A DNA stretch of 64,000 nucleotides from Cymbidium sinense (GCA_021442155.1 JAKCPB010000363.1:1-64000); one strand, 5' to 3'; shown: positions 22,871 through 35,640, numbered from the stretch's first letter. The notes: a model not told the origin generated them from the letters alone. Program-made: numbers and translations.

Positions 22871-23800
22871 TGTTTCCACATACTAAACCGAGTTACAAAT
22901 TTCAAAATAATGAGATAAATAACTCAGTTAGCACATTTAATAATGCGCTAGTAGTGACTTGCCGATATTTGCTTAGAAGAAATGAAAGAGCATTGCGAGT
23001 GCATTAGAATTAGTGCATCTTTTTGTAAGAACTTTTCTTTTAGCCCTTATAATGTTTGCTGGTGTACGCAAACTAACGTGCATTAATGATTATCTAAAAT
23101 AGTGGTCATCAATGACTCGGAATTAGCCCTATATTATTGGATAAAAAAACATTAGATTTGTGTTTCTTCATTTTTTTGTGTAACATGGTTTATTACACCC
23201 AACTGGTTACGCATTTATCACTGAAGTGCGACGTGAGCAATTAACAAGAACTTTTAGAGAAAAGGAAAAATATTAAAGGTCAAGGTACCATGACGCATAA
23301 GCAAAAATTTTAATTTAAGATTCATCAATTGGATTGCCAAATTCGAAGTTTAATTGTAGTAGGAGAGTAACGATAAACCTGTTTATGACATACGCATATA
23401 AAATGTTATCATTTAAGGACACGATTAGATGTTATATTATTCTTTTTAGAAAAATTTATATCAAGGATTTTTTTTGTATATTGCATAGTATATATAAGAA
23501 TATATCAAGATTATGTAAAACTGACAAGAAAATATTTCATCTAAAAATGTATATTAAATTCATGAGAATTATTTAAATAATTATTTGAGATTTAATAAAT
23601 CTACTCATTTAAGATTATTTTGATTCAAGGATAAATTTTCTTATAAATCGTACAATTTATAGAATTTATTAAATCTTATTTAAATTATTTTTTAGTCATT
23701 CTTAACTATGAAAACCTTTTGTTAAACGTCCAATATGTAAACCCCTTATTTGTAATTAAAATAAGAATTTTTTTGAAAATATAGGATAATATAATTGATA
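22871..23800. other. AT-rich intergenic DNA, nothing recognised
   Basis: No coding homology or repeat structure seen; the open frame at 23334-23576 is AT-rich and has no recognisable domain. Confidence 0.4.
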
Positions 23801-24466
23801 TGACCCTGAAAATTTCTCGGCACGAATTTTGATAAAAAAGTAAAATCAAGATGCAGAGATCGGCGTTTATTATCAATCTCTTAAAAGCATGGAGTGTTTA
23901 TAATCAATCGGCGTCTTGGACGAATCTATAAAAGATATTATAATTACATCATTTGAGCATTCAAATGAAATACATCATATGATCAAGGGATCATTTTGAG
24001 TCGTCCAATGAAGTGGAGTGTACGGGTTTTGTATTTCTGAGGCGTCACTCTCTAATCTATAAAAGTTCCTCATTCCTCATGAGTGGGTGGGGGTGCAAAG
24101 TGAGAAGAGGGAGGCAAGCAGAGAGAGAGAGAGCTCAAGATCCTCCGCAGATCGGGGTGTCAACCATCGCCGCATCGTAATCCATGATCCGATCGCCATT
24201 GTTCATCAAATTGCTATCGTCGGTCATCAATGCGTCAACATCATCATTACATCGTCGACGTTATACATGTTATGGCATTGTCATTTCTCATATCTGATTC
24301 TGTAATCCGTGTCGGAAGATCTTGTACTCAACAGATACAGTGGAAGCTTTTCTTGGCTAGGCCGTGGTTTCCCTCTTTTTGGTTTTCGTAAAATTGAGTT
24401 TTATTGTTTCTTTAAATACCCGTGTGTGTCTTTGGATTTCGAAGTAAAGGCGAAAATTTTTTACTC
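23801..24466 (+). mobile_element. probable Ty1/copia-type LTR remnant
   Basis: The block starts TGACCCTGAAAATTTCTCGG and ends ACTCTACA, giving TG...CA. It has a TATA box (TCTATAAAAG, near 24056), a purine-rich leader GAGAGAGAGAG, and a downstream part reading GATCTTGTACTCAACAGATA, then GTGGAAGCTTTTC and TTTTGGTTTTCGTAAAA. This run strongly resembles the R-U5 part of plant copia LTRs. The following bases TGGCGATTTTT are a poor primer-binding site, and no target duplication or internal domain is seen, so it is a truncated or solo LTR. The frame at 24087-24305 inside it is not a gene. Confidence 0.5.
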
Positions 24467-25510
24467 TACATGGCGATTTTTTAACAACAATAATAATAAT
24501 TATAAAATTATATTCTGTTGAACTTTTGTTCAAGGTATGAGGACATCTGTGTTAGATATGCCTATGTTTAATGTTAATTTTATTTTATTTTGATATGTGC
24601 CAGTCGTATTTGATATAAGTTGGATGTGTATTCAGCGTATATTCATGCATAATATGTGGGAATGGACATATCCTTATTATCTAAAATATTGGTGCATCAA
24701 AGTCATTTGTCTACTAAGATTAAAAATCTTCTATAAAAGTTCTATACATTAGCATATCATAACATAGAATGGTCTTATCAGAATCAAGAATCAAGAGGAT
24801 ATTATGAATTATGATCATTTGTAATTTAACTAATAAGTAGGGACGAGGAACTTCCAAAATAAGAAGCATTTCATCCAAGTTATTATTTCTCTATTTAGTG
24901 TTGGAAAGATAGAAATAATATGTCAATCATGAAGCAAAGCCCTTACGTATTCCACTTTATGACATGAATTATTGTGCTTCATATAAGAAGAGTTTCCCTT
25001 AAAGGGGTGAAATTAACCTCTTCCCACCATGAGCTTCGAAATTTGGATTAGATCGAGATCTAATCAGCTCGAGAACGGATCGAATTTATCAATTATTAAA
25101 AATATTAAAATTTATATTTAATACTTTTAAATTTGTAACAATAAAATTATTCCTAAAATTAAGTGTATAGATTATAAATTATAATCTTCTAAAATAAATA
25201 TAGTATATTTATAAATATAAATATTATTTCTTTGAAAATCATATATCTTTTATTTCATACACTTAATTCAATTTTTATTTAATTTTTTAATAATTATTTT
25301 TATTAAATTAAAACTACTATCAAAGAGAGCCAACTATATTCAATTTGAGCAAAAATAAAAAAAATAAAAAAATGTTCAATTTGGCTCAAATCGATTAGAA
25401 ATCGAATGGTTCGAACCATGAGCGATCTCGAACTTGTAAATATTTTGAGCAAATTCGAGCAAGCCTCAGATGGGCTCGTTAACAACCTTAGTCATCCTAT
25501 CACTTTATGG

Positions 25511-25520
25511 TTATATATAT

Positions 25521-25582
<62 letters not shown>
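25511..25582. repeat. (TA)n microsatellite, about 70 bp, one interruption
   Basis: Near-perfect TA dinucleotides, broken once near 25533 by AAAT. Confidence 0.95.
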
Positions 25583-25583
<1 letters not shown>

Positions 25584-27706
25584 GTTATAAATAGCTATGA
25601 TGGATCTATAGACTACTATACATAGCACCATAGAACATTATGAAACAAATATCATGCATATTTAATGACCTAAAACTCTCACTCTCCACATATTTGAATA
25701 TTAATGAATAAAACTAACATGATTTAATTTTCTTCCACATAGTGCCTTGAATCTAAAAAACTTATGAAGGTCTAGAAAACTAAAAATCATAGAGATATTT
25801 GGGAACTTAAAATGAGTCACTATGACACTCAAGAGGATGGGTGAATTAAGTATTTTTTAAATAAAAGTTAAAAGTTAAATCTCAAATGTTAACTTTTAAT
25901 AAAAAATATATATTTTTATTTAATTATAGAATAATGTAGCAAAAGTAAAGTGCAATAAAGTAAAGAGATACAATAGACACATGATTTTTATGTGGTTCGA
26001 CCAAAACCCCAAACGACCTACATCATGCCTAGCTACCCTCACAAGGAATCCTCTAAACATAAAAGTACTTTACAAATCATACTCGTCTATAATAGGGTAA
26101 ATACAACCCCTACAGCAAACATGCACTCTCTTATAAAGGGGTAAGTATAATCCCAATAAAAAATTTTTAATCACAAAAAAAAAAAAAAAACATATTTTCA
26201 TACAATATATTTTTCACAATTCCAGCAAGATATCTAAATCAAAAAGTGATCTCACAATTTATAAATGATTAATTTACAACTTACAATAAATTTTTAAACA
26301 AATTTGACTAGATATAGTGCTCACTTTTGATAAGAAATGATAAAATAAATATTTTAAAAGTGATCCTATCAAAATGTTTATCATAATACACTTTATAGAC
26401 TAATATACAAATAAATTTAAAATAAATTCACAATAATCTATTTCATAATAAAGTAAATTCAAACAAATAATAATTTTAACTTAAAGATAAATTATAACTA
26501 GCATGTATATAATAATGTAAGAAAGATTTACTTTTCACTCAAATTTTTTTATTAATTATGAAAAATAAAAATAGCAAGCTTTAGTATATTCCAGTAAGAT
26601 AAAATTTATTTAAAGAAAGTATATTAGATGGAATGAAATGACCAGTACAAAATCAAATAATTCAACCATTTATAAACTATATTTTGATAAAGAAACATGG
26701 CATACAATAAATCCAATAAATAATGTAAAACTTTAATAAATAATAATTTTTATTTCAATCAAAATGATACTTTAATAATACACTTAAAATGCAATTAGTG
26801 TAGGATATATCTAAGAAAATTGGGCAAGTTTTGATTAAAATAAAAAAAATATAACAAATTTAAAAATATATTTAGCACAATAAATTAATTTTAAATGTTT
26901 AACATACACTTCTAAAGTAGATCTAAATATAAATGATCTTTCAAACAAGCCCAATGAAGAAATGTTCAAGAAACCAATAGATATTTGTAAGATGATAAAA
27001 ATTTCAACAAGATAAAATAAATCTTATAAATTATCAAAAAAGAAATATGATTAGATTCAAATAAATGGAGAAACTTTGATGGTCAAATACTAATCCACTA
27101 AAAAAAATAAAGCTTTGGAAGAATAGATAGATGGTGAGTATGGACAACTAAAAAGAGATTTAAATTAAGAAAATAATTCAAGTGGCTTGAGAAAGCATCT
27201 AAACTAAGGATTTGATCTTGGAATATTTGAAGAGCACTTGGGAGGAAATCTAATGAATCTTATTTTAGGTTTGTTGGAGAATTTGAATTGAAGAACTTTT
27301 CATGAAGATGAGGATTTTTTATAAACAAGAACATATTTTTAATTAATTTTAAAGAAATATATTATTCAACCATTATTTTATCATATAATAATATAATATT
27401 TAATTAAAAATAAAATATATTAAATAAATATTAGATTTAGAGAGCTAGAAAATGGCTAGTCACAAGTAACAAAAGTCATAAATGGCTCATATTTTATTCA
27501 TAATTGATAGTTTGCATTTAATATAAAAAATAGCTAATGTTTGAAAATTAAAATAAATTCAATTTTACTCAATAGTGAGTCATATAACCTATTAAACTAA
27601 AATAAAAAGTTACAAGGAATTATTTGGACCCAAAATTAGTGGTAATTTATTGATTATAAAATGGCTTTTGCCCAAAATACTATATTTTTCATAAATTTTA
27701 CTAATT

Positions 27707-28230
27707 TTAAAATATAATAAAGACATTTAAAAAATACGAAATGTTTTAGATATGATCACACATATGTCAATTAGTTATCATAAAAACTTTAAGTTAAATT
27801 AAAAAAATTAAATTATAATAGCATTTATATTTATATAAGTCATAATCAATAATCATAATTAATTATTAATTATTATTTTAATAAATTTAAAATGCTATGT
27901 ATGAAGCATATTAAATTTTATATATTTATGAAATTGAATGTTAATTAGGTGAGGATGATTTATCAATTTTAAAATATAATAAATGACATTTTAAAAAAAA
28001 TATGAAATGATTTAAATATGATCACACATATGTCAGTTAATTATCATAAAAACTTTAAGTTAAATTGAAAAAAATTAAATTATATTAGAAAAGCATTCAA
28101 ATGTATATACTAGTTATAATCAATAATCATAATTATTAATTATTATTTTTTAACAATTTAAAATGTTATATATGAATAATATAAATTTTATATATTTATG
28201 AAATTGAATGTTAATTCAATAAGGATGATT
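27707..28230. repeat. two-copy tandem duplication, units of about 255-265 bp
   Basis: Unit 1 (about 27707-27962) and unit 2 (about 27967-28230) share TTTTAAAATATAATAAA, GATCACACATATGTCA, TATCATAAAAACTTTAAG, TAATCAATAATCATAATTA and ATGAAATTGAATGTTAATT in the same order, with point changes and small indels. It is non-coding. This looks like an old local duplication. Confidence 0.85.
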
Positions 28231-29399
28231 TATTTATATAAAATTTAAGCTCATTATTTATAATTAATAATATATAAACTATATTAAAGAAATATGTTAA
28301 ATTACAAGCAGACTAAATCATGCTAGTAAACTCTTATGACTTCTAAGACACTTATAAATTCATATAATCTAAAATATTATATCTTGAGCTCTAAACTATC
28401 CATCCTGATTTATCTTACATTCTTTCATATATGCAATTGCACCAAATATTTGTTGTGAGATGCATACACTATGTTACTAATAATCTCACACATCTTCAAA
28501 ATCAATGTATTTGAAATACTCAGCATATATATATTAGAACATGAGGCTCATAGAGACAACACTTAAAAGCTAGAGACTCATAGATGATGAAAGTAATAAC
28601 TTTAGAAGCTCACTTATAAGATCCTTTGATAACTTTTTATATAGTAATAACATGGTGTTGAAATTATTGACTAACTACTTTGAAATTTTTCTAGAGAAGA
28701 AATTACTCAATAAAAATTCTAAAATTTATTATAAAGGATCTACACTTCAAGTGAAGTGTCCAAAAAAAAAAATGTTGGTAGAAGTAGAGATGCTGTAGAA
28801 AATTTTTAAAAATTAATAAGTTAATAGACTAATTTAGTAATTAGAATTATTTAATTTTTTAACCATATCCAAAAATATTTTAGCATACAAATTTGTTTGT
28901 TATTTTAGTTGATCGAGAAATCTTGAAGTGATGCCATTAGAATTATGAACCTAAAACTAGTCTACTTTTGATTCAATATATCTAGGATATTATTTACAAG
29001 TGTAATGGATATTATGATGTAGTATTTGTATAGGTAGGTAGAGATTGATATATATATGTTCAACCGAATTTCACCTAACATTTAGGTTAGGGTTTATTTT
29101 GATTTGGGTTCTACTTTCTGTGGATGTAAGCCTTTATAGTTAATTAGCCCTCTTACTACAGTAAGAGAGAACTCTTGATCAAGGTTGGAAACAATCATAT
29201 CTATTTGATATGCAATTGATGTCTTAGAGGTGTGTGTGAAATAGATGGCTATCTTGTAGGAAATATGAGTGTAATCTAGATCAAGGTCTCATGGTTCATC
29301 CCTGATAACGTTATTCCGACTTATAAACATCGAGGGACATAGTAGTAATGTGAATCGATTAGTAGCCATGAGTTACCTCATTTAAGGTATCTTGAGTAA

Positions 29400-29960
29400 A
29401 CTTAGAATTTCAGTGTAAGTGGTGCAAGAGCTTTCACATGGTGGACAAATTATAAGGTGTTTACATGGCGAACTAGTAGATGTTCATATTATGAATGAAT
29501 ATGAGGCTGAACTTACATCCCTTGGAATGCCAAAATTAGGGTTGTCCTATATGGTGGATGGATATGAATTTGTTTGTGTGGAAAATGAATTATAGGGTGT
29601 TCGCATTATGAGTGAATATATGTTCACATGGTGAAACGAATGCGGACCGGGCTTACATCCCTTTGGAATGCCAAAATTAGGGTTGTCCTACATGGTTGAC
29701 AGATATAAACTTGTTCACGTGAACAAATTATGGGGTGTTGCATTGCAAACAAATAGATGTTTACATGGTGAACAAATAGAAGGCATACATCCTTTTAAAA
29801 TGCCAAAATTAGAGTTGTCCTACATAGTGGGGATATGAATTTGTTTGCATGGCGAATGTATAAGGTGTTTGCATTGCGATTGCATAGATGTTCACATGGT
29901 GAACGAATAAGAGGCTGGGCTTACATCCTTTTGGAATGCCAAAATTAGGGTTGTCCAAAT
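29400..29960. repeat. degenerate tandem repeat with embedded short hairpins (left copy)
   Basis: About four units of about 120-140 bp share TTACATCCCTTTGGAATGCC, AAAATTAGGGTTGTCC and GTTCACATGGTGAAC. Palindromic cores include GTTCAC-ATG-GTGAAC at 29890-29904, GTTTAC-ATG-GTGAAC near 29761 and TTGTTCACGTGAACAA at 29711-29726. The inverted counterpart is 37080-37840. Confidence 0.75.
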
Positions 29961-30500
29961 ATTATGTAGGAATAATGGTGTTTGCATAACAAACGATTTT
30001 TTTTTAAATTTTATTTAAAAAATATATAAAATTCTTATTTTAAGACCTAGTGACTTAGCACTGGGATCCAGCGCCATGGTGTTGTGATAGTGGAGCACAG
30101 TGCTTATGTGGCATGACACAGCTAGATGAGCTCGAGGCTTAGTGCCTCGACGCTGCATATGTAGTGTTGTGGCGCCGCTATTATTGGTCATTTGACCATT
30201 TGAATACCAATACGCTTTCTTAGTCGGTCAAGATTCTTAGACATGTAGTGGGCTTTAAGAAAAAATGATTGCCTCATTTTAATGAGTGTCGTGCTTGGGT
30301 TAGAGCGTTGTAGCCGTGCTCTTTTCATCGTTGGTTATGAAAAATTGTTATAATTATTTTTATCTTTTTAACCACATTGTAATTGATTGGATGGTGACCG
30401 ACACCTGACCTGCATGTAGGCACCATGGCCAGGGGCCATGCTTTCCAACTGAGGGTAGCACCTCGTCTTTGGGTATGTATTTGCGATCTTTGGGTCTGAT

Positions 30501-30980
30501 TTATAAAAGAGTCCTAAAGTTAAAGATTTTCATTCAGCGGTCCCTTCCCTTTAAGAATTTTCTTTCTCTCTACCTATTTCTATTTTCCCATTTCTATTAT
30601 TAATCATGCCTCTTAGAAGAGTTGTGGGCAAGAAAATGGTATCTAGCGATGTCAATTGCTTTGTTAGCATTGATGCCGAGGAGTGGTACCAACATGCTTT
30701 CCTCCATAAGCACTTGATTCCAGAGAGGGGATTCTAAAATCCTGGTGATAGCATGGAGGGGATAATTATGCAGCAGAGGTGGATCAAACTAGCCTATGAT
30801 AACAACTTTTGCATCATCCTCGTGGTGCACAAATTCTTCAAATGCAAATGGGGCGGCGGGACAACAAGGCATATGTTTGGGGAAAGCTAGTAAGTTATGG
30901 TAATAGTGCTATAAACACATATATTATCTCTCTAATATTGAGTATGATCAATATCTCTCATACTACAATGATCATCCGAT
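30501..30980 (+). pseudogene. retrotransposon ORF1 fragment (putative plant transposon protein domain)
   Basis: A TATA-like site (TTTATAAAAG, 30501-30510) and a pyrimidine-rich leader precede an ATG at 30607. The frame reads MPLRRVVGKKMVSS, then EEWYQHAFLHKHLIPERGF before a stop, and continues in shifted frames as MQQRWIKLAYDNNF, VVHKFFKCKW and YVWGKLVSYGNSAIN. The pattern ERG-x-W-x-F and V-x-GK-x-V-x-F/Y-x-x-x-x-IN is that of the accessory 'putative plant transposon protein' domain found upstream of gag in Athila/Tat-type Ty3/gypsy elements. Its role is unknown. It is broken by stops and isolated from its gag-pol. Confidence 0.6.
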
Positions 30981-31293
30981 TTTGTGAGATTATTCTTTTC
31001 TTTGTGGCAAAATGAAAGCGTGTAATGGAAACGATCGTAGGAAAGGATTATAAACTTTCCTACTACTGGAATGCCCGCTGCCTCTAAGGCTTGGCACTAT
31101 TTCATTTTTGCCAAGCTTATACCCACTAGTAACATTAGTAAGGTTACTAAGGCTATTTGAATTTTGCTATTCAAAAGGGATTCTCAATCGATAATGGGAA
31201 GGTTATTTTAATTCTATTTGTAATATCTTTGAGCAGTACTACTATTATGTATGACTACCCTTCTTATTTATGGTTTTCATAGCTAGTGCGATA

Positions 31294-31308
31294 GGGGGGG
31301 GGGGGGGG
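31294..31308. repeat. poly-G run
   Basis: Fifteen consecutive G residues in an AT-rich context. Sequence length here may be unreliable. Confidence 0.9.
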
Positions 31309-31783
31309 AATAGATTTGAAGTGGGAGAGAGTTTACGTCCTCCCAGATTTAGATTCCAAACTCTCAAGTCCTTGGTCGAGCAAGTTCAAGAGATCAGCAG
31401 CCAAGTCTTACACTTGCTGAAGGGTAAATAAAAGTAATCATAGACAAGAGATGCTGGAACACAAATTTGTTTGATTATCATATAGATCAACAATAGATGC
31501 AATTCTTCTACATGACCTAGTTCAACACTGCACTAGTCAACATATTTCAAAATTGCAATCTTGCAAATCCTAGCCAGTTCTCCTTCCCTACGGTACCCCC
31601 TATGTGATTACCCCATTAGTATTATGCATGGAGGAGGAGAAGAAGAGGAAGAGGAGGGTGGCGATGAGTACCACTACTACTTTTATCCGTTTGTAATTTT
31701 TCTTCTATTATTTTATTTATAATTTGTAATTTATAATTTTCTTTTGAAGAAATAAAATTCTTCTTTTCATTATCTCTATGTTG

Positions 31784-31816
<33 letters not shown>

Positions 31817-32456
31817 TTCTATTGATTGTATATATAAATAATAAAATTGTCTAAGCTCTTTTCACATGCAATGTCACATGTCCCCTCGGCTGATGATCTA
31901 TGAGATTTTATATCATTTTTTAATCCAAATATTCTAAGTCATATTTCATGTGAAAAGTGACTATGAAAATGTGGGGTTGATGCTTTGGCACCGTGGAACC
32001 ATGGGATTTTGTTAGAGCGTTGCATCGCTAATTCTTGGGCATTGTGATGCCACTTTCATAATATGGTTACCTGAGAGTGTGGCGACGCAACACCAAAATC
32101 CAACATCTTGGCATTATAGGCCAAATTTTGAATTGAAATGCAAATTTTTCAAAAATTTTAAAAAGCATTTCTTTAGCATTGCTAGGTTTAAAAATATTGC
32201 AAAGCACTCTTCTCCCTTATTCTAGATCTAAGATTAACGGAGGGGAGGGAGTTTTTATCTCTCGTCAGAATAAAATTCAATGGTGAAGGTCTTGAAATCT
32301 CCAAGTTCTCCACACTGGATCAAAGATCAATGGTGGGATTTTTTGAAACTAGTAAGAAAATGCATAGATTCTTTCGCAGTGAGTGACTTCGAGTGAGAGT
32401 ATCATTCAAAAGAGTAGAGTTAAAATAGAGGAAAAGTCTTCTAAGTGGACTCACTC

Positions 32457-32464
32457 TATTTATA
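32457..32464 (-). promoter_or_regulatory. TATA box of family-2 LTR (left copy)
   Basis: TATAAATA on the minus strand within CACTC-TTATAAATAGAGTGAGTCCAC. The same context occurs inverted at 35952-35959, so conservation between copies supports a real promoter directing transcription leftward. Confidence 0.55.
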
Positions 32465-32750
32465 AGAGTGGGATGATAACTATACCCCTCAATGGTTGGT
32501 GCAACATCATTGCTTGTGATCTTAGCGTGACACGTACCAATTGACGCTTGGACCAGGCGGTTAAGAAGCACCTTTGTGCCAAGTTCACGCGTTACGATCG
32601 TGTACTTTGACAATGGGTAGTTGTTTCTTCTAGAAGAGGTAGTGCCTCAATGCTATGGACATAGCTCCATGGCGTTATAGCTTAAAATTTTATTTTTCTT
32701 TTTATTTTATATTTTATTTCATTTCTTTATTGATGTAAATAAAATTCCCC

Positions 32751-32781
32751 AATGCATCATGTCATTAGGACATGATGCATT
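32751..32781. repeat. perfect 13-bp hairpin near the U3 end of family-2 LTR
   Basis: AATGCATCATGTC and GACATGATGCATT flank the 5-nt loop ATTAG. A related hairpin lies at 35655-35693 in the inverted copy. Confidence 0.85.
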
Positions 32782-32789
32782 CATTATCT

Positions 32790-33925
32790 TGATCTTCTAT
32801 TAGTTATAATATACATATATAGAGACAATTAAGCAAGAGAGTTGAAGCCTTTAACATGCCACTCCAATAATTTTTATGTATTACACGATAATAGAGACTG
32901 GTACATAAGAAAATTTTAGCTACAATAGTTGGCCTAGATTTCTCTAATACAAATAGAAGCTATATGAGCTCTATAGGTCATAATAGCCTACCTTTCACAT
33001 GCTTTATGGAGATGTTGAAAGGTAGCCTCTTAATCACACACCAATGAAGAAAGAGTTTGTTCAAATTTGGACGCCTGAGCATCTACATGTGAACAATTTT
33101 CTTCTATGGTTGTGACAACATGTCTGATCATAGCCCTCATTTCTAGCAACTATCATCTCCTCTGCTATAATTCTATTAATTCAACAGAGATATTGAGGAG
33201 TTCGATTTGTGCTGTAGAAAACTCCCTTTGGAAGGATCTCAAGGCTTTAAGACCAAGCTCTAGATCTTGGCAAATTAGGGAGACTTGATGCAAAATGGCA
33301 TTGGTTGATATTCTTGCAATAGTAAATATATTTGACAACACCTCTTTGTAGGTATTGCACAAAGAGAACATTCCAAATTCTAGGTCTTTAAAGAGGAATT
33401 TCCATAATTGTAATTCTCCTACTTCAAGACCTAGAGTAGCAGCGCAATCTAGTAAATAATTTGCCTCCACATAGAAAAGCCATAACTTCTAAGTCGACAC
33501 TTAAAAGTAGTTGACACAAAGTTATAGTTATATGGTAAAAGTTTTTTAAAGGATTATTATGCAAGGTAGTTAAAATCTTAGCTTGTATTTTGGAAACAAA
33601 ACATGAAATTTTAGGCGGATAACTACTTTTGGACTATATAATTCTCAATAGAAATAGGGTGACTTCATGCACAAGAATCCAAATCTTAAACTTTTAAAAG
33701 ATTATAATGCTTTATTTAAGTTTATGACAACACCATATATTTTAACATGAGATGGAGAGAAGTAATCCCCATACCTCCACAATAGATGATACCAATCACA
33801 TGGAGGACAAAATTATTTGTATAGTCGACACACGTTTAAATAAAATGTGACAATACAATAAAATGAAGGGGACACCAAGAGAACATGAATCACCAACAAC
33901 CTGAAATCGATGCTTAAGTAAAGGT
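32790..33925. other. intergenic or retroelement-derived DNA, function not recognised
   Basis: A minus-strand frame (33165-33470) is rich in Leu and Glu and could be read as a helical segment, but it has no recognisable family. Position just upstream of a gag remnant suggests retroelement leader or ORF1 C-terminal sequence. Confidence 0.3.
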
Positions 33926-33929
33926 TGAG

Positions 33930-34490
33930 GTGTGAAGAGCTAGTTGATGTTGTAACAAGGTTAATAATGACAAATGGGTTCTTAACTCCAACAAAGAGAC
34001 CAAGAAATCAGTTAGCTCAATGCTCGCCTTAACGAAATGAATGAAATAATGAAAGAGTTGTTTGGTCATTTGATTGCAATTGTACACAGTGAATACCTCC
34101 ATGATCTTGAAAATGAGTAACCCAATAGCTGAAATTGATGACATACAAAATACCACCTCCAACTTTCCAATAGTTCCAACACAAAAGCAAGAAGCCCTAG
34201 GAGAGGTTACAATAAATGTCCACCAAGAAGTGGATATTTTTACCAAGTCCCAAGTAGAAGATCTCATCAGCTAAAAGGTCAAAGCAGTTATCACCTCAAA
34301 AACTATCGAACAACTAGTTGGGAAAGGCTAACCATATCTGACTGAATATGATCAAATACAATACCCTAAAGGGCATGCTTTGCTAAAATTCAACACATTT
34401 TCAAGCATTGTGGCAACATTTAGCCCAGTTCAAACCCACATGTGAAAATACTAGAGAAAATGAAATATTCTACTTCCGTTCAGTTACGTA
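33930..34490 (+). pseudogene. Ty3/gypsy gag N-terminal fragment, cut off by a tandem array
   Basis: The + strand reads VHQEVDIFTKSQVEDLIS, then KVKAVITSKTIEQLVGKG, YLTEYDQIQYPKGHALLKF and NTFSS. After a frame change it reads WQHLAQFKPTCENTRENE. This is the N-terminal gag layout of Tat-type elements (helical segment, YPxG-x-x-x-PKF motif, then Q/EH-x-x-x-F). Stops interrupt it at the GKG and LIS positions. Where the capsid core should continue, the sequence changes abruptly into the 71-bp array at about 34490. Protein role in the intact element: virus-like particle capsid. Confidence 0.65.
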
Positions 34491-35640
34491 TGATGTTGAT
34501 CATGCCCAAAGGGGTTGGGTCATATCCATCATGTCCAAAGGGACCATATCTAAATTTAAATCAAGATCCATCATGCTCAAAGGGCCTAGGTCAGATCCAT
34601 CATGTCCAAAAGGACTTGATCCAAATTTAGATCAGATTCATCATGCCCAAAGGGGCTAGATCAGATCCATCATATACAAAAGGACTATATCTAAATTTAA
34701 ATTAAGATCCATCATATCCAAAGGGGCTGGGTCAGATCCATCATGTCCAAAAGAACTGGATCCAAATTTAAATCAGATTCATCATGCTAAATGGGGCTAG
34801 ATCAAATCCATCAAGCCCAAAGGGGCCATATCAGATCCATGTCCAAAAGGATTAGATCTAAATTTAAATCAAGATCCATCATGACCAAATGGCCTGGGTC
34901 AGATCCATCATGTTCAAAGGGACTAGATCTAAATTTAAATCAAATTTATCATGCCTAAAGGGGTTGAGTCAGATCCATCATGTCCAAATGAGTTGGATTT
35001 AAATTTAAATCAAGATTCATCTTACTCAAAGGGGTTGGGTCAGATCAATCATGTCTAAAGGGATTGGATCTAAATTTAAATTAGATCCATTATGCCCAAA
35101 GGGGTTGTATTAGATCCATCATGTCCAAATGGACTGAATCTAAATTTAAATTAGATCCATCATGCTCAAAGGGGTGAGTCAGATCCATCATGTCCAATAG
35201 GACTGAATCTAAATTTAAATTAAGATACACCATGCAAAAAAGGAGCTCGATCTAAATTAAAATAAGATCCATCATGCCCAAACAGGCCGGATCAGATCCA
35301 TCATGTTTAAAAGGATCGGATCTAAATTTAAATCAAGATTCATCATGCCCAAAGTGACCAGATCAGATCCATCATGTTCAAAAGGATCATATTTAAATTT
35401 AAATCAAGAACCATCATGCCCAAAGGGGGCTGATTAGATTGACCATGCCCAAAAGGGGCTGTATTTAAATTCAAATCAAGATTTACCATGCCCAAAAGGG
35501 GTCGAATCTAAATTTTAAAATACCCGATCTATCATGCCCAAAGGGATAGGTTTAAAGTGCAAATTTAGATCCATCATACCCAAATGGGTCAGATTTAAAC
35601 ACCCAAATATACTCAACTTATCCAAAAAGGTATAGTCTAA
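34490..35640. repeat. 71-bp dimeric minisatellite, about 16 copies
   Basis: The unit is made of a 29-bp half around ATCATGCCCAAAGGGGCTGG and a 42-bp half around ATCATGTCCAAAAGGACTGG followed by TCTAAATTTAAATCAAG. The halves are themselves related, so the unit is a dimer. Each half has a short inverted repeat (GCCC-AAAG-GGGC and GTCC-AAAA-GGAC). Copies diverge by point changes; order degrades toward 35640. Apparent frames through it (34408-34659) are artefacts of the repeat. Confidence 0.88.

Larger units (their letters stand above)
24467..28900. other. very AT-rich intergenic DNA with repeat debris
   Basis: Contains a MITE-like stretch with GAGCTCG/CGAGCTC motifs near 25025-25480, a TA microsatellite, a motif block at 25970-26060 (CACATGATTTTTATGTGGTT) of the kind common in plant dispersed repeats, a long A-run near 26177 and a two-copy tandem duplication. 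No gene is recognisable; frames are closed by TAA at high density. Confidence 0.5.
29040..32790 (-). mobile_element. LTR-like block, family 2, minus orientation (left copy)
   Basis: The left part (29085-29230: TTAGGGTTTATTTTG, ATGTAAGCC, ATAGTTAATTA, ACTCTTGATCAAGG) is similar to the left end of the big LTR near 38810-38910 (TAGGGTTTATTTTA, ATAGTTAATTACATC, ACTCTCGATTAAGA). The right part (32190-32700) is the inverted counterpart of 35800-36220 and carries TATAAATA on the minus strand. A segment of about 30200-31950 with a plus-strand promoter-like site and ORF1 fragment is absent from the other copy and looks like an insertion. Borders are approximate. Confidence 0.55.

Noticed and set aside
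24087..24305. 72-aa frame with a Ser/Arg-rich start
   Set aside because: It lies in the leader of a copia-type LTR, which is normally untranslated.
31294..31308. Poly-G run as a G-quadruplex or regulatory element
   Set aside because: A single homopolymer beside dispersed-repeat sequence; length may be a sequencing artefact and no other G-tracts accompany it.
33914..34267. 117-aa minus frame
   Set aside because: The opposite strand carries recognisable gag motifs, so this is the antisense shadow.
34408..34659. 83-aa + frame starting in gag and ending in repeats
   Set aside because: The first part is gag but the rest is the 71-bp minisatellite read through.
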